Shown here: positions 7,729 through 15,525 of the stretch, in pieces
Layout: the number at the start of each line of letters is the position of its first letter
Numbering within the stretch: position 1 is the first letter of the stretch
From: a virus
DNA length: 47,452 nucleotides
Virus record (IMG/VR): IMGVR_UViG_3300032177_000019
Coordinates: 1-47,452 of that record
Strand: one strand, 5' to 3'
The notes under the pieces: generated by a model
Databases searched by the model: none
What the model saw: the letters and a program-made list of their open reading frames with translations, nothing else
Told to the model about the DNA's origin: nothing
Made by a program: the position numbers and the translations under genes

Positions 7729-8679
7729 ATGGCAGTGAGCGTAACAGTTCGCGATATAGTTAATTTTCCAGGCGGAACCGCTAAAACAGTATCCGTCGAC
7801 GTACTTCAGATAGTTCCTAAAGGAACATCTGAGGGGGATGAGCAGTGGGTAGCTACTGCTTCCACTACAGCTACCGCTTCTGGAGGCGGAGCTATTCAAA
7901 GTATTTTTAAGACCGACCTAAAAAGAGGATTTATTAAGAGTTCTGGTTTAAAGGGTGGTAGTTTTAATATTGCAGCTAGTACAGGTATGGTAATTGCCAT
8001 AGATCAGGCAATTGGGCTTGGCGTCACGATAACTCTTGCTACTGGAAATAATATCTTAGGTGTCGATGTGGCGCAAGATATTGAGACTAAACTTCAGTCG
8101 CAAGCCGTTATTGGTGGCGGAGGCGCAAAAATTGGCAACCTTTCTTATCTAAACTGTCAAGTGCGCTTCATAAATAACAAGTTCATTATAGAATCCGGCA
8201 CAGTAGCTAACACTTTTACAGGCACGGGTAAGAGCTCTGTAGTAGTAGGTGCACCGCCTTCTGGAACAGATGCTCGTACTCTTTTAGGTTTTGATGTGCC
8301 TACTTCCAGTGAGACGCTTGCTGGACGACAGCTTGTAGAAACAGACATTACAGCAACGTATACAGCCGGAGACGTGCTCACGATGACTAGCACAGCTAAC
8401 TTAGCTACTGGTGATCCCATTATGGTTTATACCAATAGTTTAGTTTCCAGTTTTAGTCAGGCGGTTGTAGTTTCTGGTGTGTTGAGTAGTTCTCAGGTTC
8501 GATTTGTTACAGCCTCTGGATTAGGAACTAACTTGTCTGCAACTTTGCCGATAGGTAGCGTAGTTCGTAAGATGGAGCACGTAGATCAAGCAGACCCTGT
8601 TTCAGCGATAACTACGGTTGACCAGCTTTACAGATTTGCCCTTGATAGCTTGATAAATCAAATTAACTTTGGAGCTTAA
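7729..8679 (+). CDS. Tail protein with a repeat-module domain (DUF3383-like)
   Basis: 316 residues after an AAGGAGG site. The middle (about residues 85-200) has the phage tail pattern seen in DUF3383-like or sheath-related proteins: an ITLATGNNILGVDVAQDIETKL segment, a beta strand NKFIIESG, a SSVVV strand and a closing DARTLLGF. The same order of elements appears in the products at 17525 and 27386. The C-terminal half carries an insertion of the type DVLTMTSTANLATGDPIMVY, common in fibre and baseplate proteins that meet other tail parts. The end is helical (VDQLYRFALDSLINQINF). I infer a tail or baseplate structural role, with the exact place unknown. Confidence 0.6.
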   Translation: MAVSVTVRDIVNFPGGTAKTVSVDVLQIVPKGTSEGDEQWVATASTTATASGGGAIQSIFKTDLKRGFIKSSGLKGGSFNIAASTGMVIAIDQAIGLGVTITLATGNNILGVDVAQDIETKLQSQAVIGGGGAKIGNLSYLNCQVRFINNKFIIESGTVANTFTGTGKSSVVVGAPPSGTDARTLLGFDVPTSSETLAGRQLVETDITATYTAGDVLTMTSTANLATGDPIMVYTNSLVSSFSQAVVVSGVLSSSQVRFVTASGLGTNLSATLPIGSVVRKMEHVDQADPVSAITTVDQLYRFALDSLINQINFGA

Positions 8680-8688
8680 GGATAGGTC

Positions 8689-9216
8689 ATGCCTGTATTT
8701 TATGTGCGTAACACTAGAATTCCGGACGGAAAAATTGTTCCGATAACTGTGGCTTTGAACCAAGAGGCGCTTGTATCTTCTCCTTCTCCTGCTTTTCCAG
8801 ACTATAGTGATCCAGAGGGAGAAGGGATTTGGTTGTTAACAGTTTCTACTTCAGAGAAAGATAGCAGTGGTAACCCTATTTATCCGGAGTTCTTAAACGT
8901 AGTTACTACGGGTACCGTGCATCTCGAAATAGAAGCGGCCATAGGAAGGATTTGTCAGAAGATAGACTGGGGAACGCCCCTCGCTGACGTTGCTCCTCCT
9001 AAGATTGTAAGTATTCAGCCGCCACTAACACAGACAACGGATGTTAGTATATTTACCGATATTCTTGTGCGCATGATCGATCCTTTGCCGGCGGCCGGTA
9101 TAGATTTTTCCTCTATAACGGTTAAGATAAATGGACATAACGTTACTGGAAATGTTCAAGTAGCCGGTAATCCCCTAGACTTAACTTTAAAATATATTCC
9201 TACTCGCGTGATATAG
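8689..9216 (+). CDS. Structural protein ending in a half Ig-like domain
   Basis: 175 residues. The N-terminal part (to about residue 100) is beta-rich, with EPEFLNVVTTG-type sequence and a helix at VHLEIEAAIGRICQKIDW. From about residue 103 an Ig-like domain begins (APPKIVSIQPPLTQTTDVS, then a GIDFSSITVKINGHNV strand). The gene stops at LKYIPTRVI, before the last strands that the same domain type has in the product at 15526. The paralogous domain at the end of the 11831 gene stops at a similar point. The ribosome binding site is modest (AAGGA). It sits directly before a family of three Big1-capped proteins. Confidence 0.65.
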   Translation: MPVFYVRNTRIPDGKIVPITVALNQEALVSSPSPAFPDYSDPEGEGIWLLTVSTSEKDSSGNPIYPEFLNVVTTGTVHLEIEAAIGRICQKIDWGTPLADVAPPKIVSIQPPLTQTTDVSIFTDILVRMIDPLPAAGIDFSSITVKINGHNVTGNVQVAGNPLDLTLKYIPTRVI

Positions 9217-9225
9217 AGGTAGCCA

Positions 9226-10503
9226 ATGATTCAGAACGTACGTTTGTTGAAACCCAATATGACTAGGGTCGCCGGCTATTTTTATAGCATGGACGAAACT
9301 ACGGACTCTTTGATTCAGAAAACGGACGATGGTACGTTTGCTTTTTCTTATCCGCTAGATACGCCTATATCCAATCAAGTTAAATCTTTAGAACACGATG
9401 GTGAGAGTTTTTGGAGTTTAGCCTGGATTAACGATGGAAATTCTTCCGCAGGCTTTAGAATTAGAAGATGGTTAATCCAGAATTTCGTATTGGTTCTTCA
9501 ACAAACTTTTACTTATGCTAGCGGTGCCACAGACACGTTTGATTGTCAGTCTATGACTATCGAGAGGTACTCTAGTACTTTAGCTGCCGGTGCGAGTTCC
9601 GGGGCCACGAGTATATATGTTAATTATGATGCTACGCGTTATGCCTTAATAACACCGGGAGTTCATTTATATTTAGGTCCAAATGGAAGTGGTGCTTATG
9701 AGAGGGTAACTATATCAAGTCCGGGTCCTTCTGGAAATCAGTTACAACTAACTGCCCCTTTGACTAATAGTTATTTATCCTCGCAGGCCGTAACCTTTAG
9801 TAAAAATATTTGGTTCTTTAGCAATAACTATCTACTGCAAGTTGGGGTGGGTGGTCTTTATAAGGCCAGTGTTTTGGATGGAAGTATTTTAAGTCGTACT
9901 CAGGGTGGCGCTTATACGAGTGTGGACGCGTGCGGGTTCACTACCGTTAGTTCTTTTACAGGCGCATTGGCTGTACATAACAAGCCCTTCTTGATTTTTA
10001 TTCGAACAACTAACCTCTTATTTATAGACGTAAGTAATAGTAACTTGGTTACTGAACTTTCTGCTCTTCAAAATAATATAAACGCTGCAACGACTACCGT
10101 GTACAATGTTTACGATCTTGGTATTGAAGGTAATACTATTTATCGCTTACAGTTACTTTTTACTATAAATGCTGTCGATTCATCGGAAAGTACTTATAAT
10201 TACCAGTTGGCTACTTTTAAGCCGTTCCCAACAGCTATAGCCCTAACCGCTGTAGAAGCTATTCTTCCTGCTAGTAGCGGTGCTGCCACATCTGCTATTA
10301 CAGCTACAGTTACGGATCAGTATCTTCTGCCGTTTATTCATTCAGGTTCTACCCTCACGTATACCATTGCTGGAGGAGGTACTGGCTCCAGTATAAGCCC
10401 GGCTACGGCTATTTTGCTCGACTCGCTTGGACAGGCACATGCCACGTATACTACAGGCAGTGCCGCTGGGCTAGTCACTATTACGGCTACAGTAACCATC
10501 TAA
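9226..10503 (+). CDS. Receptor-binding or tail decoration protein with C-terminal Big1-like domain
   Basis: 425 residues. The N-terminal half looks like a beta-propeller or repeated-sheet adhesin body: YFYSMDETTDSLIQKTDDG, then SLEHDGESFWSLAW, then FRIRRWLI. A phage surface module follows (GATSIYVNYDATRY, GVHLYLGPNGSGAYERVTI). The C-terminal roughly 85 residues form a bacterial Ig-like Big1 domain (ITATVTDQYLLPFI, LTYTIAGGGTGSS, GQAHATYTTGSAAGLVTITA), the domain type found in intimins and invasins. The gene at 10506 is a clear paralog. Likely located on the outer tail surface. Confidence 0.7.
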   Translation: MIQNVRLLKPNMTRVAGYFYSMDETTDSLIQKTDDGTFAFSYPLDTPISNQVKSLEHDGESFWSLAWINDGNSSAGFRIRRWLIQNFVLVLQQTFTYASGATDTFDCQSMTIERYSSTLAAGASSGATSIYVNYDATRYALITPGVHLYLGPNGSGAYERVTISSPGPSGNQLQLTAPLTNSYLSSQAVTFSKNIWFFSNNYLLQVGVGGLYKASVLDGSILSRTQGGAYTSVDACGFTTVSSFTGALAVHNKPFLIFIRTTNLLFIDVSNSNLVTELSALQNNINAATTTVYNVYDLGIEGNTIYRLQLLFTINAVDSSESTYNYQLATFKPFPTAIALTAVEAILPASSGAATSAITATVTDQYLLPFIHSGSTLTYTIAGGGTGSSISPATAILLDSLGQAHATYTTGSAAGLVTITATVTI

Positions 10504-10505
10504 CG

Positions 10506-11831
10506 ATGCCTTCTAATATAAATATTTCTCAAGGTAATTTTTCGTTTGGCCCTACTGTAGGTTTATTTTATACGATGAGTCAGAGTCTTCAAACACTTTT
10601 AGTTGTTGAAGCCGATGGTACTCCAGCAGCAAGTTTTCCTATAACTTTGTCTACGTTACGTAATCCAGTTTCTTCTCTAAAGTATGACGGGACTTTTTTC
10701 TGGAGTTTAGAAGATCTTCCTTCCAGTCTTGGTGTTGTTATAAAGAAGTGGAGACTTTATCCATTTCCTACTGCGGCTTTACCCAGCGTATCTCCTTCGG
10801 AGTGCCGTTGGCAAGATGAACTTACTCTTATAAATAGTGTTGCTATAAAATGGGCTTCCCGGGCTATAGGTGTTGAATATTATAAGAGACTTATAAATGG
10901 GTCAGTTGCACGGGGAAGCACATCTATAGTCCTGAATAGTGTTGTTAATATAAGTATTGGTGATAAGTTATATCTAGGTCCAAGTACTTTTACGGGCTTT
11001 GTGGGAAATGAAGAAACCGTAACCGTAACTAACATTGTTAGTAATACCATCCTTTTTTCTAAAGTCGGTGGGTTAGAAAATAGTTATAATATATCCGACC
11101 CTGTGGATTTTCATAAAGCTGTTTGGTTATTTAATGACCACTCTTTTTCTGGGCAAGAGGACTATAAAGGAGATCTCGTTAAGTTTTCGTGGCCTGCTAA
11201 GGTCACGGTCTTTTCTAATCAGGGGGCCCAGTATAGTCTTGTTCAGGCTGCTGATTTTAATGGTACGGAGTTAGTATTCGTACGTGCTGACCAGATTATG
11301 CGTATAGATACTGCTACTTCTCCGTCTCTTGTCTATTCCTCGTTGGAGGCTAATCTTCGAGAAAGTGATTTAGCTACCCCTATTGTAGTTTACGATATTA
11401 TTGCAGATTTAGTAGGAAATCAGGTTTATAAACTTCAGCATAAAGAAACAGTTGAAACTATAAATACAGGTGCTTACGTAACGTCCACCTGGTCTAGTGG
11501 GTCTGTACCTTTATATAATTATCAAATAATTGCTACTTTGGCGTTCGTTAATTCTACAGCGCTATCATTTGACACGCGAATGACCTTCCCGTTTGTAACA
11601 GCCGATAAAATCAACATAATAGGAGAGGTACGCGATCAGTATAATCTACCAGTTCCGAGTAAAACGGTACAGTTCTCTTCTTCTTTAAACCCTTTGAGTG
11701 GGGCAGGAACACCGGGCACCTTTAGTCCTACGTCGGCTGTAACAAACGCATCTGGCATAGTTTCTACGCAGTATACGCCGAGTGTAACAGTCGCTGAGAT
11801 TTTGGTGGACGTTCAAGCGAAGGTACTCTAA
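10506..11831 (+). CDS. Paralog of the 9226 gene: adhesin-like protein with C-terminal Big1-like domain
   Basis: 441 residues, ATG 3 bases after the previous stop. Module order matches the preceding gene: LFYTMSQSLQTLLVVEADG at the start, SLKYDGTFFWSLEDL, then IKKWRLYPF, then the surface module GSTSIVLNSVVNISIGDKLYLGP with EETVTVTN. The C-terminus is a Big1-like domain (NIIGEVRDQYNLPVPSKTVQ to ASGIVSTQYTPSVTVAEILV). The pair therefore arose by duplication and then diverged. It shares one base with the next gene (TAATG). A role in host surface recognition is inferred from domain type and not proven. Confidence 0.7.
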   Translation: MPSNINISQGNFSFGPTVGLFYTMSQSLQTLLVVEADGTPAASFPITLSTLRNPVSSLKYDGTFFWSLEDLPSSLGVVIKKWRLYPFPTAALPSVSPSECRWQDELTLINSVAIKWASRAIGVEYYKRLINGSVARGSTSIVLNSVVNISIGDKLYLGPSTFTGFVGNEETVTVTNIVSNTILFSKVGGLENSYNISDPVDFHKAVWLFNDHSFSGQEDYKGDLVKFSWPAKVTVFSNQGAQYSLVQAADFNGTELVFVRADQIMRIDTATSPSLVYSSLEANLRESDLATPIVVYDIIADLVGNQVYKLQHKETVETINTGAYVTSTWSSGSVPLYNYQIIATLAFVNSTALSFDTRMTFPFVTADKINIIGEVRDQYNLPVPSKTVQFSSSLNPLSGAGTPGTFSPTSAVTNASGIVSTQYTPSVTVAEILVDVQAKVL

Positions 11832-13105
11832 TGGGTTCCCAACTTATAAAGGCACTGGTTACGCAGAAAGGTAATATTGCAACTAATCCTTCAGGGGCGA
11901 GTCCGTCTACGTCACGCCCAATAGAACAAGTAGTCAGACTTATTAAATCTCCTCAGCCCATCCAGCAGCTTTCGGCCCCGCGTACTGCGCGTAGTTCCGA
12001 TTTAGTTACAGAGTTTTCTAAACCTATACAGCAGATAGGCACTCTTGTTTTTGCTTCACAGGCGAACAGTCCTGTTAGGGGTAAAATAATAGAACAGAAA
12101 GGGGGTTTAACTAGCCCTTCAAGTCCTCCGGCAGATCCGCCTACAGAAGGTCTTATTGAGCAAGTTAGTCGTACAGGTTTTATAAATACGCAGCAGTTTA
12201 ATTTACGGACCGGGTTAGTGGCTAATACTAGTCGACCAGTTCAGCAAACCACCCTTGTTGTTAATCACATTCAAGTTACACAGTATGATTTTATTACGCT
12301 GGTAACCCCGCCATGTGGAAGTATAAAGAATTCAGTAAATACAAGTATTCGTTGGAGAATTAGAGATTTCGGCTTTCTTTTTAACACCTCTTCTCTTATA
12401 TTTAAAGTAGACGGGGTACCAGTTCAGAATTCGGCTAACTTCTCTGTCACGGGTATTACAAATGGTCTTCAACTAGACTATACGCCTTCCATACCTTTTC
12501 CTTACGGGCACCTGGTCGTTATACTGTTAGAGATAAGTGACATCGCGCCTACACCAAATCAGTTCTCGTATAACTGCAGTTGGATGACCACCGAGGATAG
12601 TATAGCCCCTGTATTTTCAAATATAGTTCCTGCTTGTGGTTCGTCTGGAGTTTCTACAACAGCTACGCTTTCTTTTGATGTTATCGACGTAGGAGAAGGA
12701 GTCGACCCTGATTCTATTTCTATATCGCTTGATGGTATAGGTGTTTGTAGCGGGATAAGTTTGGACGGCTTTACTACTTTAATTTCCGGAACAGGGTATC
12801 ACGTAACATATGTGGGCGCTCATTTTAATCATGAATCGGAGATATCCATATTCCTATCTGCTAGTGACCTATCCCCAAATAGAAATACTTCGTCATTTAT
12901 TTGTGCCTTTAATACAGCCGCTAGTTCTCCACCAGAGTTTATAAATATGGTTCCCGGGCCTTGCGACACTTTTGTTGATGATACTACAGGCTTAAAGTTT
13001 GAGGTCTACGGTGTAGAGAACGGGGTGGATGTGTCCACCCTGGAAGTTAGGATAGATAACGCGTTAAGAAGGGTTGTGGTTACGCCAAGGTTGTACCGTC
13101 CGTAG
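11831..13105 (+). CDS. Fibre-like protein with P-[IV]-[EQ]-Q repeats and Ig-like domains
   Basis: 424 residues, coupled by TAATG to the previous gene. Residues 1-150 hold a degenerate repeat roughly every 20-30 residues, with cores RPIEQVV, QPIQQLS, KPIQQIG, KIIEQKG, LIEQVSR and RPVQQTT. These may form a fibrous or trimeric segment. Three Ig-like domains follow, each starting with a P-x-x-x-x-x-x-P-x-x-G-type turn (TPPCGSIKNS, VFSNIVPACGSSGVST, FINMVPGPCDTFVDD) and containing GVD[PV]S.[ISTL].[IV].[IV]DG-like strands. The last domain is cut short at VVVTPRLYRP. Repeats of the same kind occur at the start of the 15526 gene. Likely a tail-associated host-contact protein. Confidence 0.65.
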   Translation: MGSQLIKALVTQKGNIATNPSGASPSTSRPIEQVVRLIKSPQPIQQLSAPRTARSSDLVTEFSKPIQQIGTLVFASQANSPVRGKIIEQKGGLTSPSSPPADPPTEGLIEQVSRTGFINTQQFNLRTGLVANTSRPVQQTTLVVNHIQVTQYDFITLVTPPCGSIKNSVNTSIRWRIRDFGFLFNTSSLIFKVDGVPVQNSANFSVTGITNGLQLDYTPSIPFPYGHLVVILLEISDIAPTPNQFSYNCSWMTTEDSIAPVFSNIVPACGSSGVSTTATLSFDVIDVGEGVDPDSISISLDGIGVCSGISLDGFTTLISGTGYHVTYVGAHFNHESEISIFLSASDLSPNRNTSSFICAFNTAASSPPEFINMVPGPCDTFVDDTTGLKFEVYGVENGVDVSTLEVRIDNALRRVVVTPRLYRP

Positions 13106-13119
13106 TAAGGAGGTAGATT

Positions 13120-15483
13120 GTGACAGTTCAGCAAGGAAGACTCCTAGCCGTTAGCACAGGTAAGACTATGGCTAATTTTTACTTCGATGCCGTGGCTAGT
13201 GGTATAGGTTCCGTAGACAAGATTATTCATAACGGTACACAATTCATACGAATGGTGCTCCGAAGACCCAAACCGGTTACGGCTTACACGGGATCAGCTA
13301 CACGCACAACCGCAACTCGTTTTATAGACGCTAGTTATACCCCTAGTTCATCTTCCAATATAAGAAATATAACTGTAGGTTTTGGGAGTAAGTTGGTTAC
13401 TACTAAGGTTATAAAGATTTTATCCACAGCCGCTATAGATACCACTACTGTGGGGTGGACTGTTTTTACGAGTTTAACTGATATAGAGGGAGAGTATATT
13501 AATAACTCTTTTAAGGCGGCGGTAGCTTCTGTCGGGCAAGCAATAGTAAGTACCCCAGCGGGTAATCAGTTTCAGTATACCGTTAATGTGTCTTCTCCAC
13601 CGATAGATACTACGGGGAATGGTCTTCCTTACTGGAGAATAACGCACACGGGAACCACAGCGTTTGATAATGTTACGGAAGTTCAGATTGTACCGCCACT
13701 AACACCCACTATGTCTTATTTTGATACTAACGGTAATTTTTCTAGTTCTGTCCCCTTCGAGAAATCTAATATCCTAGACGTTTGTTACGATGTTCCTAAT
13801 AGTACTTTTTATACGATACGTTATAATGACGGTACTATCGGTACAGCGACTGTAACTCTTAACGATACTTTTAGTGACGTAGACGCCGGCACTGCATCCG
13901 GAACTAGCGGTTTCAATCCCTCTCGCTGGACGGCTAGTAACGTTAATACTCAGTTTTTAAGAGTAGCCAATAAACTATCCTACAACGTTTCTAGTGGCAA
14001 AGGACAGATAAATACTACGTTCTCGGTAGCTAATAACGTAGATATAAATTTAGATGTTGTTCCGACTACACTTACTAGTAAGAAAATGTGGGTGACTATA
14101 CGGGGTTTAGATAGTAATAACAATACTAGATTTAGTGAGGGTGTTGGTTACGATACAGTTTCTGCTTCTGGTGTTTGGTTTGCAACACACCTTTCTAACT
14201 TAGTAAATTCCACGGCTGCCTCCCAAATAAAAGAAATTCGTCCGCTATGGCACAACACGGCTTCCGGTACAGACAGCTTTACAGTTGTCTTTACAGGGGG
14301 TTCGACTTGGACAGTTTCTGGGACCCTGACTGGCGCTTTAACTAGCGCGACCACAGGTGTAGCATATACTGAGACAGTCTCCGCCACCTCGCCAATTACG
14401 TTTCTTATATCGTCTACGGCTGCGCCTAATATCGGTGAGCAGTTTACTTTCGATTTATTTACTGATAATAAGAAGAAGAACGTAACGACTACGGGTATTA
14501 TCGGATTTACGCGTACGGGTTCTAATTATACTACTAAGCAAGTAATTACTTCTCCGCAAACAGCAGTAACCACGCCTGTAACCGTAGAGTTATTTGGTAA
14601 TACTGACGCGTTGGTAAATATTTCTGCCGATAACTTCAATGTTATAACAGGCAGTGGTACTTTCCCGAGCGTTGCTGTATTTACAGTAGAGAAAGTTAAT
14701 GCGGCGGGAAATGTAGTTAATCCACCACTAATTTCTTCTTTCGATATAATAGGTGATCCAAGCTTAACGTATAATGACTTTTTGGATGGTCGCGTACAGA
14801 TAGCAAGTACAACTTCTGGGACAGGGGGCGGCTTTATATATCTTAAGGTTAATAATGCTCTATATTCTTATGCCAACAATGTTTCTTTAGGAACAGAGAC
14901 GGGTGGAAGCGCAGTAGCAACTAGTTTAGCACAGATAAACAAAGATGGAATAAGTAGTTTTGCTTGGACACATAGATCCACAGCTTTGGGGATTCCCTTT
15001 CTAACCTATCTAGAGTACGACGCTGGTTTAGATATGCTTCATTGTAAGACTTTAGATAAAACCACCCTTTTGAGTACTACATCTACGCGGCAGGTATTTT
15101 TAAACATCAGTGACTATAGTACTAATGCCTATAAGGTTTTTTATGATCAGAACGATTTCAATACCTTGTATTACGTCGATTCAACTAAGATACTTCGCGC
15201 TTGGAATTTGAACGATACTATTTCTGCGTTCATGGCCGTTAATGCTGAAACCATTACTCTTCCAGCGGGAACAGCTCAGAATACTAACGTAAATGCGGAT
15301 GTTATTAATGCGTGGGGTGAGGTTTTGTCGGGTAAAGTTGTAACCTTTGCGGTCACAGCCGGGGACGGGGCGCTTACTCCCTCCACGGATGCTACGGACG
15401 TAGTTGGAAGAGCAACCACGCAGTATACGGTAGGAAGCACTGTAGGGGTTTCGACGGTGACGGCGACCGTAACGGAGACTTAA
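13120..15483 (+). CDS. Large tail-surface protein with C-terminal Big1-like domain
   Basis: 787 residues from a GTG with AAGGAGG 5 bases upstream. The N-terminus (TMANFYFDAVASGIGSVDKI, IIHNGTQFIRMVLRR) echoes the 'body' modules of the 9226 and 10506 products. Inside lies a common phage structural module (DSFTVVFTGGSTWTVSGTLT, GVAYTETVSATSPITFLIS, NIGEQFTFDLF). The last 80 residues form a Big1-like domain (NADVINAWGEVLSGKVVTF, then DVVGRATTQYTVGSTVGVST, then TVTATVTET). This makes it the third Big1-capped protein in the cluster. The gap of 42 bases to the next gene holds only AT-rich sequence, an eight-T run and no convincing promoter. Function as an adhesin is inferred. Confidence 0.65.
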   Translation: MTVQQGRLLAVSTGKTMANFYFDAVASGIGSVDKIIHNGTQFIRMVLRRPKPVTAYTGSATRTTATRFIDASYTPSSSSNIRNITVGFGSKLVTTKVIKILSTAAIDTTTVGWTVFTSLTDIEGEYINNSFKAAVASVGQAIVSTPAGNQFQYTVNVSSPPIDTTGNGLPYWRITHTGTTAFDNVTEVQIVPPLTPTMSYFDTNGNFSSSVPFEKSNILDVCYDVPNSTFYTIRYNDGTIGTATVTLNDTFSDVDAGTASGTSGFNPSRWTASNVNTQFLRVANKLSYNVSSGKGQINTTFSVANNVDINLDVVPTTLTSKKMWVTIRGLDSNNNTRFSEGVGYDTVSASGVWFATHLSNLVNSTAASQIKEIRPLWHNTASGTDSFTVVFTGGSTWTVSGTLTGALTSATTGVAYTETVSATSPITFLISSTAAPNIGEQFTFDLFTDNKKKNVTTTGIIGFTRTGSNYTTKQVITSPQTAVTTPVTVELFGNTDALVNISADNFNVITGSGTFPSVAVFTVEKVNAAGNVVNPPLISSFDIIGDPSLTYNDFLDGRVQIASTTSGTGGGFIYLKVNNALYSYANNVSLGTETGGSAVATSLAQINKDGISSFAWTHRSTALGIPFLTYLEYDAGLDMLHCKTLDKTTLLSTTSTRQVFLNISDYSTNAYKVFYDQNDFNTLYYVDSTKILRAWNLNDTISAFMAVNAETITLPAGTAQNTNVNADVINAWGEVLSGKVVTFAVTAGDGALTPSTDATDVVGRATTQYTVGSTVGVSTVTATVTET

Positions 15484-15525
15484 TATAATGTTTTTTTTAG
15501 AGGCATATAATGGTCAGAAGTAACC

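Noticed and set aside
15484-15525. Micro-ORF starting at 15488 with an eight-T run that might slip into the 15526 gene
   Set aside because: A -1 slip meets TAA at 15508, so it cannot join the downstream frame. Any independent peptide has little support.
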